Assembly: GCF_022539665.2 (NCBI RefSeq)
Contig: NC_081337.1
Location: 3,386,679 to 3,450,678, forward strand
Direction of reading: 5' to 3'
DNA length: 64,000 nt
From: Daphnia carinata
Taxonomy: Eukaryota > Arthropoda > Branchiopoda > Diplostraca > Daphniidae
Shown here: positions 62,401-64,000 of the stretch, one piece after another
How the letters are laid out: the number at the start of each line of letters is the position of its first letter
Position numbering within the stretch: position 1 is the first letter of the stretch
Translations under genes and position numbers: made by a program
Notes under the pieces: model-generated
Seen by the model: the letters and a program-made list of their open reading frames with translations, nothing else
Database searches by the model: none
What the model was told of the DNA's origin: nothing

Positions 62401-63150
62401 TTTGAAATTTTTTTTTTTTAATTTTGGACATGACGTGAATAGGGAAGGAAACCCATGTAGGAACACTCGAGTTTTGCATAAAGCATTTTTTTTTTTTTCT
62501 TATACGACCACCTTCGTTAGGCGATTCTTTTGTCGAACGATTTTTATTTCGTTTGTTTGTTTTGTTTGTTTTTTAGACATCGGAATGGCGGCGCTGGAAA
62601 TGTGAATTATTTTTTTTTTATTTAAAAGAAAAACATTTATTTATGTATTTTGGTCACGGGCTTTTGCGTTTGCATTCTCAAAAAATAACTCAATTTTCAA
62701 TTAAAAAATCGTTTGCAGTTTCATTGATGATTTGCCAAAAATTTGAATGAAAATAGCGCGGGATTTATTTATTTATTTAATTTTTTTTTTTTTTTTTGAA
62801 ATGGTTGTCGAAATGAATAATCCCTGAAGAAGACGAGAAGCCATTTTTGGCGGATTAAGAGGGAGGGGGGAGGGGAGGGGAAGGTGCGGGACACGCATCG
62901 ACTCTGTTCCCGCATTTGAAAACGGTTGGCATTGAGGTGTCAGCAAATGGGACCCCCCCCTCCTTTTGGAAATAGGCGTCTGGGAGCGGGACGGATGGGC
63001 GCCAATGTTATAGACGGTGGGGGGATATAAGAAGAAGAAGAAGAAAAAAAATGTGCGTCCATCGTACGTTGCCCTCGTTCGTGTTTCTTAGCGCCTTCTG
63101 TCTGTTTTCGCTTGACTGTTTATTGAGGAGTGGGGCGACCTCTAGACCTG

Positions 63151-63181
<31 letters not shown>

Positions 63182-64000
63182 GCCCTGTCCGTTCTTCCCG
63201 GCACCCGAGAAGAAACGCGAGGAGGAGGCGTTGATTATTGAAATGACAGTTGGCGGCCGTTAACAGTCGAACTGTTGTTATTTTTTTGTTTTGTTTTGTT
63301 TTTGTTTTCACCTTTTTTTTTTTTTTTAATTTTTTGAAAGCCACACCCTTTCACGCTGTCTGCAGCGCCACCTTCATTGGCGTCATTGTCGTTCTCACTT
63401 CCTTATCGAAACGATTTTGTTTTTGTTTTTCACACTCGATACCCCCTCCCCACCTTCCCCTTTTTCGTGTACCCCGTGCGGGAATAACGCACATGTCCAT
63501 ATAAAGGCGTTCGTATGCAAATTTTTTTTTTTTTTTTAGAAAAAAAAACAAAAACAAAACATTAAAACCCCGCCCTTCAAAAAAAATAAATAAATCTAAG
63601 ATGCGTTTTGTGTGTGTATGTGACGTAATGCAAAATTTTATTTTTGGTGTCATTTATTTTTATTTTTTTTTTGCTCGATTGCTCTCGGTCGTACCTCACC
63701 TTCACCATTGGCTCGATATTCAACATTCCTGTTTTTCATATTTTTTTTTTTTTTTTGAAATGTGTTCTCGTAGACCCTTTGCTTGCGTACCTGGCGCTAA
63801 ATTTAACTTAAATCCTTCACATCTCGATGGCGCCCCAACATTCAGACATTTAAAGACGAAGGGTGACGTTTCTCGGCCATTTTTTTTTTTTCGTATGATC
63901 GAAACTCTCTCTCTCTCTTTCCACATGAGAGCCCTTTTTTTTTTTCAAAACTAAAAATAGCGCAGCATCCATGACGTAATGGCGTTCAGTGTTCGGCTTG
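57470..64000 (+). other. First intron of the 57304 gene, homopolymer-rich, no exon seen
   Basis: More than 6.5 kb to the window edge without a supported exon. It has the same poly(T)/poly(A) and GT/GA character as the region before it. Short open frames (for example 58056-58313) lack support. Octamer words occur at 57614 and 63515, and TGACGTAA words near 63621 and 63972. Confidence 0.5.
57880..57914 (+). repeat. (GT)n microsatellite
   Basis: GT repeat in the first intron of the 57304 gene. Other GT/CA tracts lie at about 41171, 43087, 54560, 55374, 55789, 59160, 59630, 61655 and 62119. Confidence 0.85.

Noticed and set aside
38582-64000. CRISPR array, transposon or rDNA as explanation for the repeats
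   Set aside because: The repeats are simple sequence without spaced direct repeats, terminal inverted repeats, transposase frames or rRNA-like blocks.
40000-64000. Known conserved animal microRNA seeds
   Set aside because: I looked by eye for common miRNAs (let-7, mir-1, mir-9, mir-10, mir-124, bantam) and saw no match; a covariance or miRBase search would be needed for a firm answer.

Overview
The window reads as arthropod nuclear DNA, most likely a branchiopod crustacean of the Daphnia type. That is an inference from many GT-AG introns of about 50-90 bp, small multi-exon genes packed a few hundred bases apart, lineage-specific tandem duplicates, chemoreceptor-like ionotropic receptors and TATA-driven genes for short secreted proteins. 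No search could be run. All exon models were assembled by hand from reading frame, splice sites and paralogue comparison.

Region 1 (1-6.3 kb) is a tandem array of an unrecognised gene family. One nearly intact member lies at 1358-2713 and carries a probable 2-base frameshift; three copies are decayed. Region 2 (6.4-20.6 kb) is gene-dense. It holds a short secreted-peptide gene, a two-FAS1-domain secreted protein, two adjacent minus-strand ionotropic receptors with the same nine-exon plan, a Lifeguard/TMBIM membrane protein, a two-domain cystatin, and a Thr-rich secreted protein with a dead relative. Region 3 (20.8-26.3 kb) has a tRNA-Arg(CCU), a previously easy-to-miss 47-residue secreted peptide precursor, an Ala/Lys/His-rich cationic secreted peptide, and a third ionotropic receptor with the same exon plan as the first two. 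Region 4 (26.7-34.0 kb) is a duplication of about 3.9 kb that produced two large secreted Cys-rich proteins (767 and 779 aa). Each has an internally repeated eight-cysteine module. Near-identity of their central third, including an intron, points to gene conversion. Region 5 (34.3-38.6 kb) has a rolling-stone-family pseudogene and a complete alanine-glyoxylate/serine-pyruvate aminotransferase gene (392 aa).

At about 38.6 kb the sequence changes abruptly. The remaining 25 kb is full of poly(T)/poly(A) runs, long G and C runs and dinucleotide repeats, with only one convincing coding exon. This is a signal-peptide exon at 57304-57469, followed by an intron that runs off the window. The region looks like the 5' regulatory and first-intron territory of a large extracellular-protein gene. 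It holds a surplus of octamer (ATTTGCAT) and CRE (TGACGTCA) words.

The genes do not form one pathway. The common theme is secreted or cell-surface proteins, which in such animals usually serve chemosensation, protease control, cuticle/matrix or defence, plus two housekeeping genes (TMBIM and aminotransferase).
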